From: Thiomicrorhabdus xiamenensis
Lineage (GTDB): Bacteria > Pseudomonadota > Gammaproteobacteria > Thiomicrospirales > Thiomicrospiraceae
NCBI RefSeq assembly: GCF_013282625.1
Contig: NZ_CP054020.1
Span: 1,612,001 to 1,676,000 of the forward strand
Length of the DNA: 64,000 bases
Reading direction: 5' to 3'
Shown: positions 9,576-19,425 of the stretch, one piece after another
How positions within the stretch are numbered: the first letter of the stretch is position 1
Layout: the number at the start of each line of letters is the position of its first letter
The notes under the pieces: model-generated
Seen by the model: the letters and a program-made list of their open reading frames with translations, nothing else
Told to the model about the DNA's origin: nothing
Database searches by the model: none
Program-made: the position numbers and the translations under genes

Positions 9576-10226
9576 TTAAAACGCTTCTTTTTTGGCTTTC
9601 CAGTCTGCCAAAGGCAAAATCACCGGTTCCTCGCCGTTCTGTCTGAACCATGAATCAACGGCGTACAGCCGACCGTCAGGTATTTCTCGAATGACCGCTG
9701 TCCAATGCACATCAAAAAAGAGAGGGTTGCGCACAACTCTTGGCATAACCTGATGATGCTTTAACCAGCCGTTCGCAGAAAAGAATTTGAGATAGGTCGT
9801 CGTATTAACCGACTCATCAATACAATCCATCTGCCCGCGCTCGCCGGTTCCGTCGTTTTCCGCCTTATCCCTCCAAGTACCAACGCTCTTTCCGGTCAAC
9901 TTTTCCATCAATGCTACCGCTTCGGCAATTGCGACACGCTCTCTTTCGGGTTCAATTCCCCCCTCCTGAAACACTTGTTGAATTTGTAATTTTTCGTCGA
10001 CGTCAAACTCAACTTCATCAAGCTGTTTACAACCGTATTCATGACAGACCATTACACGGTTTGCAGCCGCATCTTCATACAGATGCGCGATATCGGGTGC
10101 GGCAACCCAACCGCATCCTTGCAGAGAAAGCAGGGATAAAACAGTAAACAAGCGAACACTGAATGTATAAATAACAGGAAAAGTAAGACGACTGGAATAA
10201 ATCACCGAAAGCACACCTATATGCAT
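9576..10226 (-). CDS. Putative lipoprotein with possible Cys-His-Asp (transglutaminase/peptidase-like) core
   Basis: 216-aa predicted lipoprotein, start taken at ATG 10226 (one codon inside a TTG). The long hydrophobic N-terminus ends in the lipobox LSLQGC with Cys38 as the lipidation site. I do not recognise the family. The second half has MDCIDESV (Cys135), VHWTAVI (His174) and YAVDSWF (Asp191). The order and spacing, each on a strand or helix start, resemble the Cys-His-Asp triad of transglutaminase-like or papain-like folds. That is an inference, since the residues are seen but the fold is not proven. The true start is uncertain because the signal sequence is long. The gene is convergent with the tautomerase gene, 7 bp apart. 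Confidence 0.65.
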   Translation of the reverse strand: MHIGVLSVIYSSRLTFPVIYTFSVRLFTVLSLLSLQGCGWVAAPDIAHLYEDAAANRVMVCHEYGCKQLDEVEFDVDEKLQIQQVFQEGGIEPERERVAIAEAVALMEKLTGKSVGTWRDKAENDGTGERGQMDCIDESVNTTTYLKFFSANGWLKHHQVMPRVVRNPLFFDVHWTAVIREIPDGRLYAVDSWFRQNGEEPVILPLADWKAKKEAF

Positions 10227-10302
10227 CAAACTCGATTTCTACATAACATCGATAAAAGATGCTTTTTAAATTAACACATCGCCGACGATAATCCACAGGC
10301 AT

Positions 10303-10336
10303 AAAAAAACCCGGCGCAGATAAACTGGGCCGGGTT
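10303..10336 (-). terminator. Terminator of soxB
   Basis: Stem AACCCGGC / GCCGGGTT followed on the minus strand by a T run, 29 bp after the soxB stop codon. Confidence 0.88.
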
Positions 10337-10364
10337 CTTTTGAGTGTTATAACTTAATTGAAAA

Positions 10365-12284
10365 TTAAGCCATTTCACCTGGGTATGCTTCGATACCAGG
10401 GTTATCTGAAACACCTTTAAGCTTAGGATGGTTAACTTTCTTAAGCTTCATGTCGTTTTTGTGACGACGTAGGTAATCAGCAGTAACATCCCACATTAGA
10501 CGACCTTCACCGATTGCCTCAACCTGCGCCCAACCGGCAACAGTATAAGTTTTGTTCGCTTCAAGCGGAGTACCATCGTCAAGACGCATGTCAGAGATAC
10601 GGTTACCAAGTGCCGCATTAGGCTCACAAGTGTAATCCATACCACCAAGACGAACCATATCACCACCAGACTGTAGGTATGGGTCTTTCTGGAATAGGTT
10701 TTCACAGATACCTTCAAGGATATCTTTCATTTGCGCACCTGTCACTTCAGACTTGTAGGTTTCACCGTAAGTCATAGAAGTTTCGTCCATTACGCGTTCC
10801 ATAGTGATGGTTTCACCCGCTAGTACAGAAGTACCCCAACGAACACCGGCAGACATTGCGATTTGCGTATCGTGCTCTTCACGTAGTGCGTTTACGATGA
10901 TTTGATCCCAAGTCCCCATGAAGTTACCACGACGGTATAGAGTGTCTTCCGCTACCGCTAGCTCTTCACCAAGGATCTCGCCGTAAGTTTTACCTAGACG
11001 ATCTTTGTTTACGTAAGCACTTTCACGACGTGATTCGATTACGTTGTTGTCATACTTGGTGTTGTATAGGTCATCGATGAACTTCTGAACGCCTGCATCC
11101 GCTTCAACAACGTTAGAGAATACTGGTAGAAGCGAGTAGTTAACACCTTTAAGCTTACCGTTCTGGATATCAAGGTCCATACAACCAACGAACTTACCGT
11201 TAGAACCAGCGTTAGTAACGTAACAAACACCGCCTTCAGGAGTTTTAACATTGATAGTTTTAGGAACACCATCGTGCGTGTGACCACCGAAGATTGCATC
11301 GATACCAGAAACACGAGAAGCCATCTTGATATCAACGTCCATACCGTTGTGAGAGATCATGACGATCGCAGCAGGTTTTTCGTTTTCACGGATGTGATCA
11401 ACCGTTTCCTGAAGCGCGTCTTCACGAAGACCGAATGACCAGTCAGGGAAGTTAGACTGAGGGTTCGCGTTAGCTGTACGAGGGAACGCCTGACCAACAA
11501 CCGCAACACGCTCGCCGTTAACAACTTTGATTACATATGGTTTGAATGCACGAGCTTCGTCTTCGTCGTATAGACCGATACCGTTGTTCGCTTCAACCAT
11601 TTCACGGTAAGCGTCACCGAATAGTGAATCTTCTTTAACACGGATGTTCTGTGCAACGAACTCACCTTTGAAGTTGTTCAGGTTTTTAAGAACTTCTTCT
11701 TCTTTATAAGTGAATTCCCAGTGACCAGTCATAATATCAATACCGATCTGGTTTGACGCTTCAACCATGTCCGCACCACGAGTCCATAGAGCTGTACCGG
11801 AACCGTGCCAAAGGTCACCACCATCCATAGTGATCGTGTTTTGCTGACCGCCAGCTTGATCGCGAAGCATATCTAGAACAGTTTTAAGGTGTGCGAAACC
11901 ACCTACTTTACCGTAAGTTTCAGATGCATCCTGGAAGTTTAGGTAGGTGAATGCGTGTGCAAGTTCTGGGTTAGCGTTCTTATCAATACCTAGTTCTTTA
12001 AGAAGCTTGTCACCAACAACGTGAGGAAGCTTACCAAACGCCGGACCTGTACCCAAGTTTACATTCGGCTCACGGAAGTAGATTGGCTTCAACTGAGCGT
12101 GTGTATCTGTAATGTGTAACAGACGAACCTTACCTTTCATAGGTTTGTTGTAGATCTCCGCAGACGCTTTTGCAGCAGCAGCTTTATCCGCACCACCAGA
12201 CATTGCAGAAGCCGTACCTGGCAACATACCTGCCGCAGCAGCCATAGACATTACATGTAGAAATTCTCGGCGATTTAAAGACAT
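10365..12284 (-). CDS. soxB: Thiosulfohydrolase SoxB
   Basis: Periplasmic dimanganese enzyme of the Sox thiosulfate-oxidation pathway; it hydrolyses sulfate from the sulfonated cysteine on the SoxYZ carrier. The 639-aa product starts with a twin-arginine signal (NRREFL, Arg5-Arg6, hydrophobic stretch, TASA cleavage near residue 27). The metallophosphoesterase domain shows HITDTHAQ (Asp60, His62), TMDGGDLWHGSG, GHWEFTY (the SoxB version of the GNHEFDY motif of 5'-nucleotidases) and GGHTHDG. A 5'-nucleotidase-type C-terminal domain follows. RBS GGAGAG lies 7 bases upstream. No other sox gene is in the window. It stands alone between purL and a lipoprotein gene, with its own promoter region and terminator. 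Confidence 0.97.
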   Translation of the reverse strand: MSLNRREFLHVMSMAAAAGMLPGTASAMSGGADKAAAAKASAEIYNKPMKGKVRLLHITDTHAQLKPIYFREPNVNLGTGPAFGKLPHVVGDKLLKELGIDKNANPELAHAFTYLNFQDASETYGKVGGFAHLKTVLDMLRDQAGGQQNTITMDGGDLWHGSGTALWTRGADMVEASNQIGIDIMTGHWEFTYKEEEVLKNLNNFKGEFVAQNIRVKEDSLFGDAYREMVEANNGIGLYDEDEARAFKPYVIKVVNGERVAVVGQAFPRTANANPQSNFPDWSFGLREDALQETVDHIRENEKPAAIVMISHNGMDVDIKMASRVSGIDAIFGGHTHDGVPKTINVKTPEGGVCYVTNAGSNGKFVGCMDLDIQNGKLKGVNYSLLPVFSNVVEADAGVQKFIDDLYNTKYDNNVIESRRESAYVNKDRLGKTYGEILGEELAVAEDTLYRRGNFMGTWDQIIVNALREEHDTQIAMSAGVRWGTSVLAGETITMERVMDETSMTYGETYKSEVTGAQMKDILEGICENLFQKDPYLQSGGDMVRLGGMDYTCEPNAALGNRISDMRLDDGTPLEANKTYTVAGWAQVEAIGEGRLMWDVTADYLRRHKNDMKLKKVNHPKLKGVSDNPGIEAYPGEMA

Positions 12285-12397
12285 CAGGTCTCTCCGTTGT
12301 TATTTTAAATTACATCGCTAACGCGAATATTTCTCTTAAAAAGGTCGAAGCTTCCAACCTTCCTGACCGGTAAGATTTAAGCCGGCCCAAAAAATTC

Positions 12398-12451
12398 TGT
12401 CAAATTTAAGGGTTCAGCAAATCAAAGTCAAATAAATGAATGTTATTCATT
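12398..12451 (-). promoter_or_regulatory. Candidate tandem promoters and palindromic operator of soxB
   Basis: On the minus strand TTGACT (12431..12426) and TAAATT (12408..12403) are 17 bp apart. A second start, TTGACA (12403..12398) with TTAAAT (12380..12375), also has a 17-bp spacer. Immediately upstream is the perfect dyad AATGAAT-GTT-ATTCATT (12435..12451), well placed for an activator or repressor. This is a sequence match only. Confidence 0.5.
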
Positions 12452-12531
12452 ATTAGAATTTATTTATTAGGATTTACTAATAAATTTTTCCTCTTATATG
12501 AGAACTTAATTTACTTCGATCCTGTTACGTA

Positions 12532-12554
12532 AAAACCCGGATGACCCGGGTTTT
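12532..12554 (-). terminator. Terminator of purL
   Basis: Stem AAAACCCGG / CCGGGTTTT with a short loop, 30 bp after the purL stop. A modest T run follows on the minus strand. Confidence 0.75.
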
Positions 12555-12583
12555 CAATTATTGAATCAATGATTTGACGGCAA

Positions 12584-15500
12584 TCAGCCAACCCATTTAC
12601 GAGCGTTGCGGAACAGACGCATCCACGGAGCATCTTCCTGCCACTCATCCGGATGCCACGAGTTCTGTACGGTACGGAACACGCGTTCAGGGTGCGGCAT
12701 CATAATCGTCACACGCCCATCCGGAGTTGTCAGACCAGTCATGCCGTTAGCCGAACCGTTCGGGTTGAACGGATAAGCTTCGGTCGGATTACCGGCTGCG
12801 TCAACATAACGCACACCAACCAGACCTTCGACCTGCGAGGCATCACCGGCACCGAAATCCATACGCCCTTCACCGTGTGCTACGGCAACCGGAATACGCG
12901 TACCTTCCATGCCTTTTAACAGGATAGATGGCGATTCTTCAATCTGAACTTGCGAGAAGCGCGCTTCGAACTGCTCGGAAGTGTTACGTACAAACGCCGG
13001 CCAGCTTTCCGCACCCGGAATAATCTCTTTCAGGTTCGACAACATCTGACAGCCGTTACAAACCCCAAGAGTAAAGGTATCTTGACGCTGGAAGAAACGC
13101 TCAAAAGTGCTGCGCGCCGTATCATTAAACAGAATGGAGTTCGCCCAACCGCGACCGGCTCCTAAAACGTCACCGTAGGAGAAACCACCACAGGCAACCA
13201 GACCGCGGAAATCGTCAAACTGCACTTCACCGGAAAGCACGTCGCTCATATGCACATCAATCGCATCGAATCCGGCTTTAGTGAAAGCGGCGGCCATTTC
13301 CTGCTGACCGTTAACCCCCTGCTCACGCAGAATAGCCACTTTCGGGCGAGCCTGTCCGGCAAACTCAGCGGTAATATCCTCATTGATATCGAAAGTAACC
13401 AACGGATTAATTTCGGTATTCGCATCGTTCTCGATCGCTGCAAACTCCTGTTTCGCGCACTCTTCGTTATCACGAATCGCCTGCATACGGTAAGAAGTTT
13501 CGGACCACCACTTCTGCAACTGTTTACGTGGCATGTTGAAGATTTCTGAACCATTCGCCGCAATTGCGATCTTATCGTCAGCTGCAAGCGTCCCGATAAA
13601 GTGGCTCATAGCAGAAAGACCGTGTTCGGCCAATACCGATTCAACAGCCGCTTTATCGGCAGACTTGATCTGCACAACGACACCGACCTCTTCGGCACAT
13701 AGTGCAGCCACCGGCTCGCCGCCCAAAGCAGAGATATCAATGTTAAGACCGGTATGACCGGCAAACGCCATCTCAAGCAGTGTTACCAATAGACCACCGT
13801 CGGCACGGTCATGATAGGCCACAATCTTATCCTCGGCCAACAACGCTTGAGTCGCATTGAACAGGTTCAATAGATCATCCGCAGAATCCAGATCGGCCGA
13901 AGTTTCTCCTACCTGACCGTACACCTGTGCCAGACAGCTGGCACCAATACGGTTTTGACCTTTACCAAGATCGATAACCAGCAGTTCGGTATCACCCAAA
14001 TCAGTACGCAGTTGAGGCGTAACGGTTTTGCGTACATCTTCAACCGGCGCGAAGGTCGTGATGTTCAGAGACATTGGCGAAATAACCGCTTTATCTTGAT
14101 CACCCTCTTTCCAAACGGTCTTCATCGACATAGAGTCTTTACCGACCGGAACCGCAATGCCCAATGCCGGGCACAATTCCATACCGACAGTTTCCACTGC
14201 GTCATACAAAGCCGAATCTTCACCCGGATGCCCTGCGGCGGCCATCCAGTTAGCAGAGATCTTAATGTCCGACATCTTATTAATCTTAGCGCAGGCAATA
14301 TTAGTAATCGCTTCGGCGATCGACAGACGCGCAGAAGCTTTCGGATTGATCAGTGCGACCGGAGGACGCTCACCGGAAGCCATCGCTTCACCGGTGTATC
14401 CGTTATAGTCGGAACAGGTGACACCGGCATTCGCCACAGGAACCTGCCACGGCCCGACCATCTGATCCCGTGTCACCATACCGGTAATGGTACGGTCGCC
14501 AATAGTGATCAGGAAGTTCTTCGACGCAATGGTCGGCAGCTTCATCAGACGTTCGGCTACGTCGTTCAAATCCAGATTAGCGGTTTCAAATCCAGCCTGC
14601 GGAATCTTGCGGGTTTCCGCAGTACGGTGCATCTTAGGCGGCTTGCCCAGCAAAACATTCAGAGGCATGTCGACCGGATTGTTTTCAAATACAGTATCGT
14701 TGACGACCAGTTCCTGTTCCTTGGTCGCTTCACCGACAATCGCATAGATAGCGCGCTCACGCTCGCAGATTTCGATGAACTGATCAATCTTGTCCGGATA
14801 AACGGCAATAACGTAACGTTCCTGTGATTCATTCGACCAGATTTCCATCGGCGACATGCCAGGTTCGTCGTTCGGCACTTTACGCAGATCAATCTTCCCG
14901 CCGCGACCGGCGTCATTGACCAGCTCAGGGAAAGCGTTCGATATACCGCCGGCACCTACGTCATGGATAGAGGCAATCGGCGAATCTTCACCCAGATAAG
15001 TACAACGGTCGATGACTTCCTGTGCACGACGCTCCATTTCAGGATTTTCACGCTGCACCGAAGCGAAATCCAAGTTTTCCGCACCGGAACCGGTTTCAAC
15101 CGACGAGGCGGCACCACCGCCAAGACCGATCAACATCGCCGGCCCTCCAAGAATCACCAGTTTGGCGCCAACCGGAATTTCCCCTTTCTGAATATGCATT
15201 TCGCGAATGCTTCCCAGACCACCGGCCAGCATAATCGGCTTGTGATAACCGCGGATCTCTTCGCCATCATGGGTAATCAATGCATTTTCATAGGTACGGA
15301 AATAACCGTTGATTGCCGGACGCCCGAATTCGTTATTGAACCCGGCTGCACCCAGCGGCCCTTCGATCATAATGTCCATCGGCGTAACAATACGCCCCGG
15401 CTTACCGTATGGTTTCTCCCATGGCTGTTCGAACCCTGGAATATTCAGGTTCGAAACAGTAAAACCGGTCAGACCCGCTTTCGGCTTGGAACCGCGACCG

Positions 15501-16453
15501 GTTGCCCCTTCGTCACGGATTTCACCGCCTGAACCTGTCGCCGCACCCGGCCAAGGCGAAATCGCCGTCGGGTGGTTATGTGTTTCGACTTTAATCTGGA
15601 AGTGTACCGGCTCGTCGGAGAACTGGTACTGACGGGTCTGTGGATTCGGGAAGAAACGCGTCGCCATCGGCCCTTCGATTACCGCAGCGTTATCACTGTA
15701 CGCCGAAAGCACACCCTCGGAGTTGCACTGATAAGTGTTACGGATCATGCCGAACAGCGACTTGTCTTTATCCTGTCCGTCAATTGTCCAATCGGCATTG
15801 AAGATTTTATGGCGGCAGTGTTCGGAGTTCGCCTGAGCGAACATCATCAACTCGGCATCGACAGGATTGCGACCCAATCCGTTAAAAGCGTCTACCAGAT
15901 AATCAATTTCGTCTTCCGAAAGTGCCAGCCCCATTTCTTTGTTCGCAACCACAAGCGCATCACGACCACCACCCAGTACGTCGACCGTGGTCATCGGTTT
16001 AGGCGACTGATGCGAAAACAGATTTTCCAGTGTCGCAAAATCATGGCTGACAACTTCAACCATACGATCATGTACCAGCGCTTCAACAGTCGCTTTGTCG
16101 GCAGCCGTAACACCTTCAAAGTGATAAACAATACCACGCTCGATACGCAGAACTTTGTCGATACCGCAGGTGTGGGTAATATCGGTCGCTTTAGAAGACC
16201 ATGGAGAAATCGTCCCGATTCGCGGCGTTACAATACAGCTGTCTTCACCCAGATCACCGTTTTGATCCGCAGCGTCTTTGTTCAGCAAGACATTCAGATG
16301 CGCTTTTTCTTCAGCGGAAAGTTCCGAGGAAAGGTCAACAAAATAGACAAACTGAGACTGTACCGCGCCAATGGGCGCGGCAGCTTGTAACTTTGCTAAC
16401 AACTGATTTAAACGATAAGCGGAATGAGCGGGATTTCCCCAAATAATTTGCAT
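12584..16453 (-). CDS. purL: Phosphoribosylformylglycinamidine synthase PurL (large fused form)
   Basis: Fourth step of purine synthesis: converts FGAR, glutamine and ATP to FGAM. This is the large single-chain proteobacterial type (1289 aa), with an N-terminal domain, two AIRS-like ATP-binding halves and a C-terminal class I glutamine amidotransferase domain (nucleophile in GVCNGCQML, catalytic His/Glu near PHPERVF). The frame is open 12 codons further upstream, but ATG at 16453 follows AAAGGA and gives the family N-terminus ([11 protein letters not shown]). A terminator-type hairpin sits immediately upstream of the ribosome site. Neighbours are bamC upstream and soxB downstream. Confidence 0.97.
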   Translation of the reverse strand: MQIIWGNPAHSAYRLNQLLAKLQAAAPIGAVQSQFVYFVDLSSELSAEEKAHLNVLLNKDAADQNGDLGEDSCIVTPRIGTISPWSSKATDITHTCGIDKVLRIERGIVYHFEGVTAADKATVEALVHDRMVEVVSHDFATLENLFSHQSPKPMTTVDVLGGGRDALVVANKEMGLALSEDEIDYLVDAFNGLGRNPVDAELMMFAQANSEHCRHKIFNADWTIDGQDKDKSLFGMIRNTYQCNSEGVLSAYSDNAAVIEGPMATRFFPNPQTRQYQFSDEPVHFQIKVETHNHPTAISPWPGAATGSGGEIRDEGATGRGSKPKAGLTGFTVSNLNIPGFEQPWEKPYGKPGRIVTPMDIMIEGPLGAAGFNNEFGRPAINGYFRTYENALITHDGEEIRGYHKPIMLAGGLGSIREMHIQKGEIPVGAKLVILGGPAMLIGLGGGAASSVETGSGAENLDFASVQRENPEMERRAQEVIDRCTYLGEDSPIASIHDVGAGGISNAFPELVNDAGRGGKIDLRKVPNDEPGMSPMEIWSNESQERYVIAVYPDKIDQFIEICERERAIYAIVGEATKEQELVVNDTVFENNPVDMPLNVLLGKPPKMHRTAETRKIPQAGFETANLDLNDVAERLMKLPTIASKNFLITIGDRTITGMVTRDQMVGPWQVPVANAGVTCSDYNGYTGEAMASGERPPVALINPKASARLSIAEAITNIACAKINKMSDIKISANWMAAAGHPGEDSALYDAVETVGMELCPALGIAVPVGKDSMSMKTVWKEGDQDKAVISPMSLNITTFAPVEDVRKTVTPQLRTDLGDTELLVIDLGKGQNRIGASCLAQVYGQVGETSADLDSADDLLNLFNATQALLAEDKIVAYHDRADGGLLVTLLEMAFAGHTGLNIDISALGGEPVAALCAEEVGVVVQIKSADKAAVESVLAEHGLSAMSHFIGTLAADDKIAIAANGSEIFNMPRKQLQKWWSETSYRMQAIRDNEECAKQEFAAIENDANTEINPLVTFDINEDITAEFAGQARPKVAILREQGVNGQQEMAAAFTKAGFDAIDVHMSDVLSGEVQFDDFRGLVACGGFSYGDVLGAGRGWANSILFNDTARSTFERFFQRQDTFTLGVCNGCQMLSNLKEIIPGAESWPAFVRNTSEQFEARFSQVQIEESPSILLKGMEGTRIPVAVAHGEGRMDFGAGDASQVEGLVGVRYVDAAGNPTEAYPFNPNGSANGMTGLTTPDGRVTIMMPHPERVFRTVQNSWHPDEWQEDAPWMRLFRNARKWVG

Positions 16454-16467
16454 AGTTTTTTGTCCTT

Positions 16468-16500
16468 TCGAAAAAAACAAAGCCCTCAAATAATGAGGGC
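16468..16500 (-). terminator. Terminator-type hairpin between bamC and purL
   Basis: Stem GCCCTCA / TGAGGGC followed on the minus strand by TTTGTTTTTTT, which runs straight into the purL ribosome binding site. It may be the bamC terminator, a partial attenuator for purL, or both. Confidence 0.75.
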
Positions 16501-16516
16501 AAATCTTTAAGTCGGA

Positions 16517-17635
16517 TTATTTTGCCAGTAATCCGAGGCTTTCAAATACGTAGCGTCTCTGCTCGGCGTTAAGCGGCGTATCGCCGTCCAGGGCCGAAAC
16601 TTTCAGCAGACTTGTCTGGTCGTCGTTTTCTGTCAGCGTCAACTTAACGCGTTCAGGAAGATCGGTTTTGGATCTTTCCTTCCAGAAAGCCAGGGTGTCA
16701 AAGAACCCGGTCTCTTCGCGAACCGATTCCGGTACATCCACTTCCATACGTTTAGTCTCGCCATTGCTCTTATGGATATTCCAGTTAGCGCGATAAATCG
16801 TAGATTGCAGATAATCCCACGAGGCATCGATAGACGCTTTCATGCGCAGACCTTCAAACTCTTCGCCGTCAACCGTCTCTACCTGCTGAACACTGGCTTT
16901 AAGCTGCGCCAGAGCAATCTCTTCGGTTGATCCGAAGAACAACATCGCCTGATACAGTTCCTGAGCTTCAAGTACCGGACTGTACGGACGCATCTGCCAA
17001 GCCGCAGAAGTTAGCGTGTCATTGCGTTCACCCGGCTCAACCATTTCGTGGTGGTTAATGTAGACACGGGTTACCCCGTTTTGCATATCGGTTTCGACAC
17101 GGGCGACATACTTATCAAAGGCTCCGTCGGCCAGTTCCGGGCGCCAGCTGTTTAACAGCTTGCTGATCGCGCTTTCATAACGATCGGTCGGCGCCAGTTC
17201 TTTGCGACTCACATAATCCGTTTTCAGAATACCGATATCTTTACGCGCTTCGGCAATCTTAAAGCCCTGGTTACTGAAGAAGCGTTGCAGTCCGGCCCAC
17301 ACCTGATCACTGTCAATCGTGGCAAGTTCCAGCCAACGTTCGGAAAGATTGAACTTGATCGACACGCCATCGGCCTTGAAGGTCGGAATGTAATCATTCT
17401 TCATCTGCTCTTGGGCAATTGCATTCTCAGCCTGACGCAACGCAGGCGCCAACTGATTTTCTTTTCTACCCGGATCAAACAGATTAGGAGGAATTTCTAG
17501 AGATTTAACCGTTTTCGCTTCACCGTCGCGGTAAGACTCATCTGAGCCGAAGAGATTGGAGATGGTTGAGCATCCGCTCAGGCCGAATGTCATCACAAGG
17601 GTAGAAGCTACCAGCGTTTTTTTCGCAAAGCGCAT
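16517..17635 (-). CDS. bamC: Outer-membrane assembly lipoprotein BamC
   Basis: Accessory lipoprotein of the BAM complex that folds beta-barrel proteins into the outer membrane. 372 aa, with a lipoprotein signal ending LSGC (Cys22). A Pro-containing unstructured N-terminal part (EIPPNLFDP) is followed by two helix-grip domains separated by a linker, as in the family. It lies 87 bp after dapA on the same strand, the order found in Escherichia coli (dapA-bamC), so co-transcription with dapA is likely. The hairpin at 16468..16500 follows it. Confidence 0.9.
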   Translation of the reverse strand: MRFAKKTLVASTLVMTFGLSGCSTISNLFGSDESYRDGEAKTVKSLEIPPNLFDPGRKENQLAPALRQAENAIAQEQMKNDYIPTFKADGVSIKFNLSERWLELATIDSDQVWAGLQRFFSNQGFKIAEARKDIGILKTDYVSRKELAPTDRYESAISKLLNSWRPELADGAFDKYVARVETDMQNGVTRVYINHHEMVEPGERNDTLTSAAWQMRPYSPVLEAQELYQAMLFFGSTEEIALAQLKASVQQVETVDGEEFEGLRMKASIDASWDYLQSTIYRANWNIHKSNGETKRMEVDVPESVREETGFFDTLAFWKERSKTDLPERVKLTLTENDDQTSLLKVSALDGDTPLNAEQRRYVFESLGLLAK

Positions 17636-17722
17636 AAACTTTTAAACCTTAAATTTTAGTTTGCTGAAAAGTTTTTTGGCTATCTGCCTGTGACCAGCTT
17701 TCACAGGCAACCAGATAAATGT

Positions 17723-18601
17723 TTAACGAATTCCGGCGCTCTGCATCGCCTGACGAACGGTCTGCTGGGCAGATTCGGACAAGACCGTTAAAGGCAAACG
17801 AATGGTATGACCGATCAAGCCCATTTCCGCCAACGCCCATTTTACCGGAATCGGATTGGCTTCGATAAACAGATCTTTATGCAGTGCAGTCAAAGGCGCA
17901 TCTACTGCACGAGCAGTTGCTTCGTCCCCTGTCAGAGCCGCCGCATAAACATCATGAACAGCTTTCGGTGCAACGTTAGCAGTTACCGAAATACCACCGT
18001 GGCCTCCGGCAAGAATAAAATCCACTGCGGTCGCATCGTCACCGGTATAAAGCGCAAAATCTTCACTTACACCGGCTTTGATCTGAGCAACACGGCTGAT
18101 ATCGCCGGTCGCTTCCTTGACGCCGATAATATTATCAATCTCCGAAAGACGAATAACGGTCTCCGGAAGCATATCGACAGCAGTACGCCCAGGCACATTA
18201 TAGAGAATTTGCGGAATATCAACCGTTTCAGCCACTTTTTTATGGTGCAGGTAAAGACCTTCCTGAGTCGGCTTATTGTAGTAAGGGGAAACCAACAGAC
18301 AGGCATCGGCGCCGGCATCCTTGGCACACTGCGTCAGCTGGATCGCTTCTCGGGTCGAGTTAGCACCGGTACCGGCAATAACAGGAATGCGGCCGGCGAC
18401 CTTCTGAACAACAAAACGCACTACTTCACAGTGCTCATCAAAATCCAGAGTCGCGGACTCTCCGGTAGTTCCTACTGCAACAATCGCATCGGTTTGCGAT
18501 TCTATATGGAATTCAATCAACTTTTCCAAAGCGGCATAATCGACAGATTCATCTTCTAACATGGGCGTAACTAAAGCCACCATACTGCCTGTGTACACAG
18601 T
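17723..18601 (-). CDS. dapA: 4-Hydroxy-tetrahydrodipicolinate synthase
   Basis: Condenses pyruvate and aspartate semialdehyde, the first committed step of lysine and diaminopimelate synthesis. The frame opens at TTG 18613, but GTG at 18601 has GGGGAG 7 bases upstream and gives a 292-aa protein beginning [12 protein letters not shown], matching the family N-terminus and length. Visible features are GTTGESATL, the Schiff-base lysine region [10 protein letters not shown], the Tyr in LYNVPGRT and GGHGGIS. It is followed by bamC. A candidate promoter and palindrome lie just upstream, and it is divergent from the peroxiredoxin gene. Confidence 0.96.
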   Translation of the reverse strand, partial: TVYTGSMVALVTPMLEDESVDYAALEKLIEFHIESQTDAIVAVGTTGESATLDFDEHCEVVRFVVQKVAGRIPVIAGTGANSTREAIQLTQCAKDAGADACLLVSPYYNKPTQEGLYLHHKKVAETVDIPQILYNVPGRTAVDMLPETVIRLSEIDNIIGVKEATGDISRVAQIKAGVSEDFALYTGDDATAVDFILAGGHGGISVTANVAPKAVHDVYAAALTGDEATARAVDAPLTALHKDLFIEANPIPVKWALAEMGLIGHTIRLPLTVLSESAQQTVRQAMQSAGIR

Positions 18602-18636
18602 AAAACTCCCCAATCCTATAACGCAAATTTTAAAAA

Positions 18637-18669
18637 GGTAATATTACCCTTTCCCCCAAGACACTTCAA
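18637..18669 (-). promoter_or_regulatory. Candidate dapA promoter overlapped by a palindrome
   Basis: On the minus strand TTGAAG (18669..18664) and TAATAT (18646..18641) are 17 bp apart. The -10 lies inside the perfect 12-bp palindrome GGTAATATTACC (18637..18648), which could be an operator. This is a sequence match only. Confidence 0.5.
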
Positions 18670-18762
18670 CCAAATTCATCCCCTTTAACCCGCTCTCTCC
18701 GGGCTGACTGCAACTGCTTGATCCACGCTTAGCCAAGCGCAAGTTTTTTTGCTTTTTTTCGG

Positions 18763-18790
18763 TTGCCTGTTTTTTTAAAAATGGCATACT
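18763..18790 (+). promoter_or_regulatory. Candidate promoter of the peroxiredoxin gene
   Basis: TTGCCT (18763..18768) and CATACT (18785..18790) with a 16-bp spacer, about 90 bp before the ATG. Three T7 tracts (18744..18776) overlap or precede it and would bend the DNA. Confidence 0.4.
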
Positions 18791-18879
18791 GGAATTTCAG
18801 AGGCATTCTAACGTAAAAGATCAAAACCGAATCGTAGGCCTTAATCAACTTCAGCAAATAAAAAAATAAAGGATCGAGA

Positions 18880-19347
18880 ATGATGGCAAAAATCGGCGAT
18901 CGCCTGCCACAGTTTTCACTTCAAGCAACCAACGAAAGAACCCTTTCCGAACAAGACTTCATCGGCCGCTACAGCGTCTTATATTTCTACCCCAAAGACT
19001 CAACTCCCGGTTGTACTACCGAAGGCCTAGACTTCACAGCACTGCATAATGAATTCGCCGCGCTTGACGCCCAAATCTTCGGTATCTCCATGGACTCCAT
19101 GCGCCGTCATGAAAACTTCAAAGACAAGCAGGGATTTACCTTTGACTTGATTTCCGACCCTGAAGCCGAACTGTGCCAGGCACTTGGCGTCTACCAACTC
19201 AAGAAAAACTTCGGCAAGGAGTACATGGGCATTGTCCGCTCAACTTTTTTAATTGATCCGGAAGGAAAGGTTGCCGCACTCTGGAGCCCAGTCAAAGTCA
19301 AGGGCCACGCAGAAGAGGTACTACAGACATTAAAACAAATGCTTTAA
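18880..19347 (+). CDS. bcp: Thioredoxin-dependent peroxiredoxin (Bcp/PrxQ type)
   Basis: Cytoplasmic thiol peroxidase of 155 aa. The peroxidatic Cys45 sits in YPKDSTPGCTTEG, with the Prx arginine later in GIVRSTFLID. The resolving Cys five residues on, present in E. coli Bcp, is a Leu here. A second Cys (Cys99, AELCQAL) could serve as an alternative resolver, as in helix-3 type PrxQ enzymes (inference). Two in-frame ATGs start the gene; the first has AGGA 6 bases upstream. It is followed by a PIN-PhoH gene 78 bp downstream on the same strand. Confidence 0.93.
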   Translation: MMAKIGDRLPQFSLQATNERTLSEQDFIGRYSVLYFYPKDSTPGCTTEGLDFTALHNEFAALDAQIFGISMDSMRRHENFKDKQGFTFDLISDPEAELCQALGVYQLKKNFGKEYMGIVRSTFLIDPEGKVAALWSPVKVKGHAEEVLQTLKQML

Positions 19348-19425
19348 ATTCATACACGACGCCAGCAAAGGGTTGACACCCCATTCAAGGCCGACGTACA
19401 ACAGCCTGACATAAAGGAAATTGCC

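Noticed and set aside
13955-14827. 290-codon ORF antisense to purL
   Set aside because: Lies entirely inside purL, with Arg/His/Asn-rich shadow composition and no ribosome site.
17807-18559. 250-codon ORF antisense to dapA
   Set aside because: Shadow of dapA; no independent coding signs.
18726-18776. CGCTT-AGCC-AAGCG hairpin with three T7 tracts as a plus-strand terminator
   Set aside because: Five-bp stem, and no plus-strand gene precedes it; it overlaps the peroxiredoxin promoter, where T tracts are better explained as bent promoter DNA.
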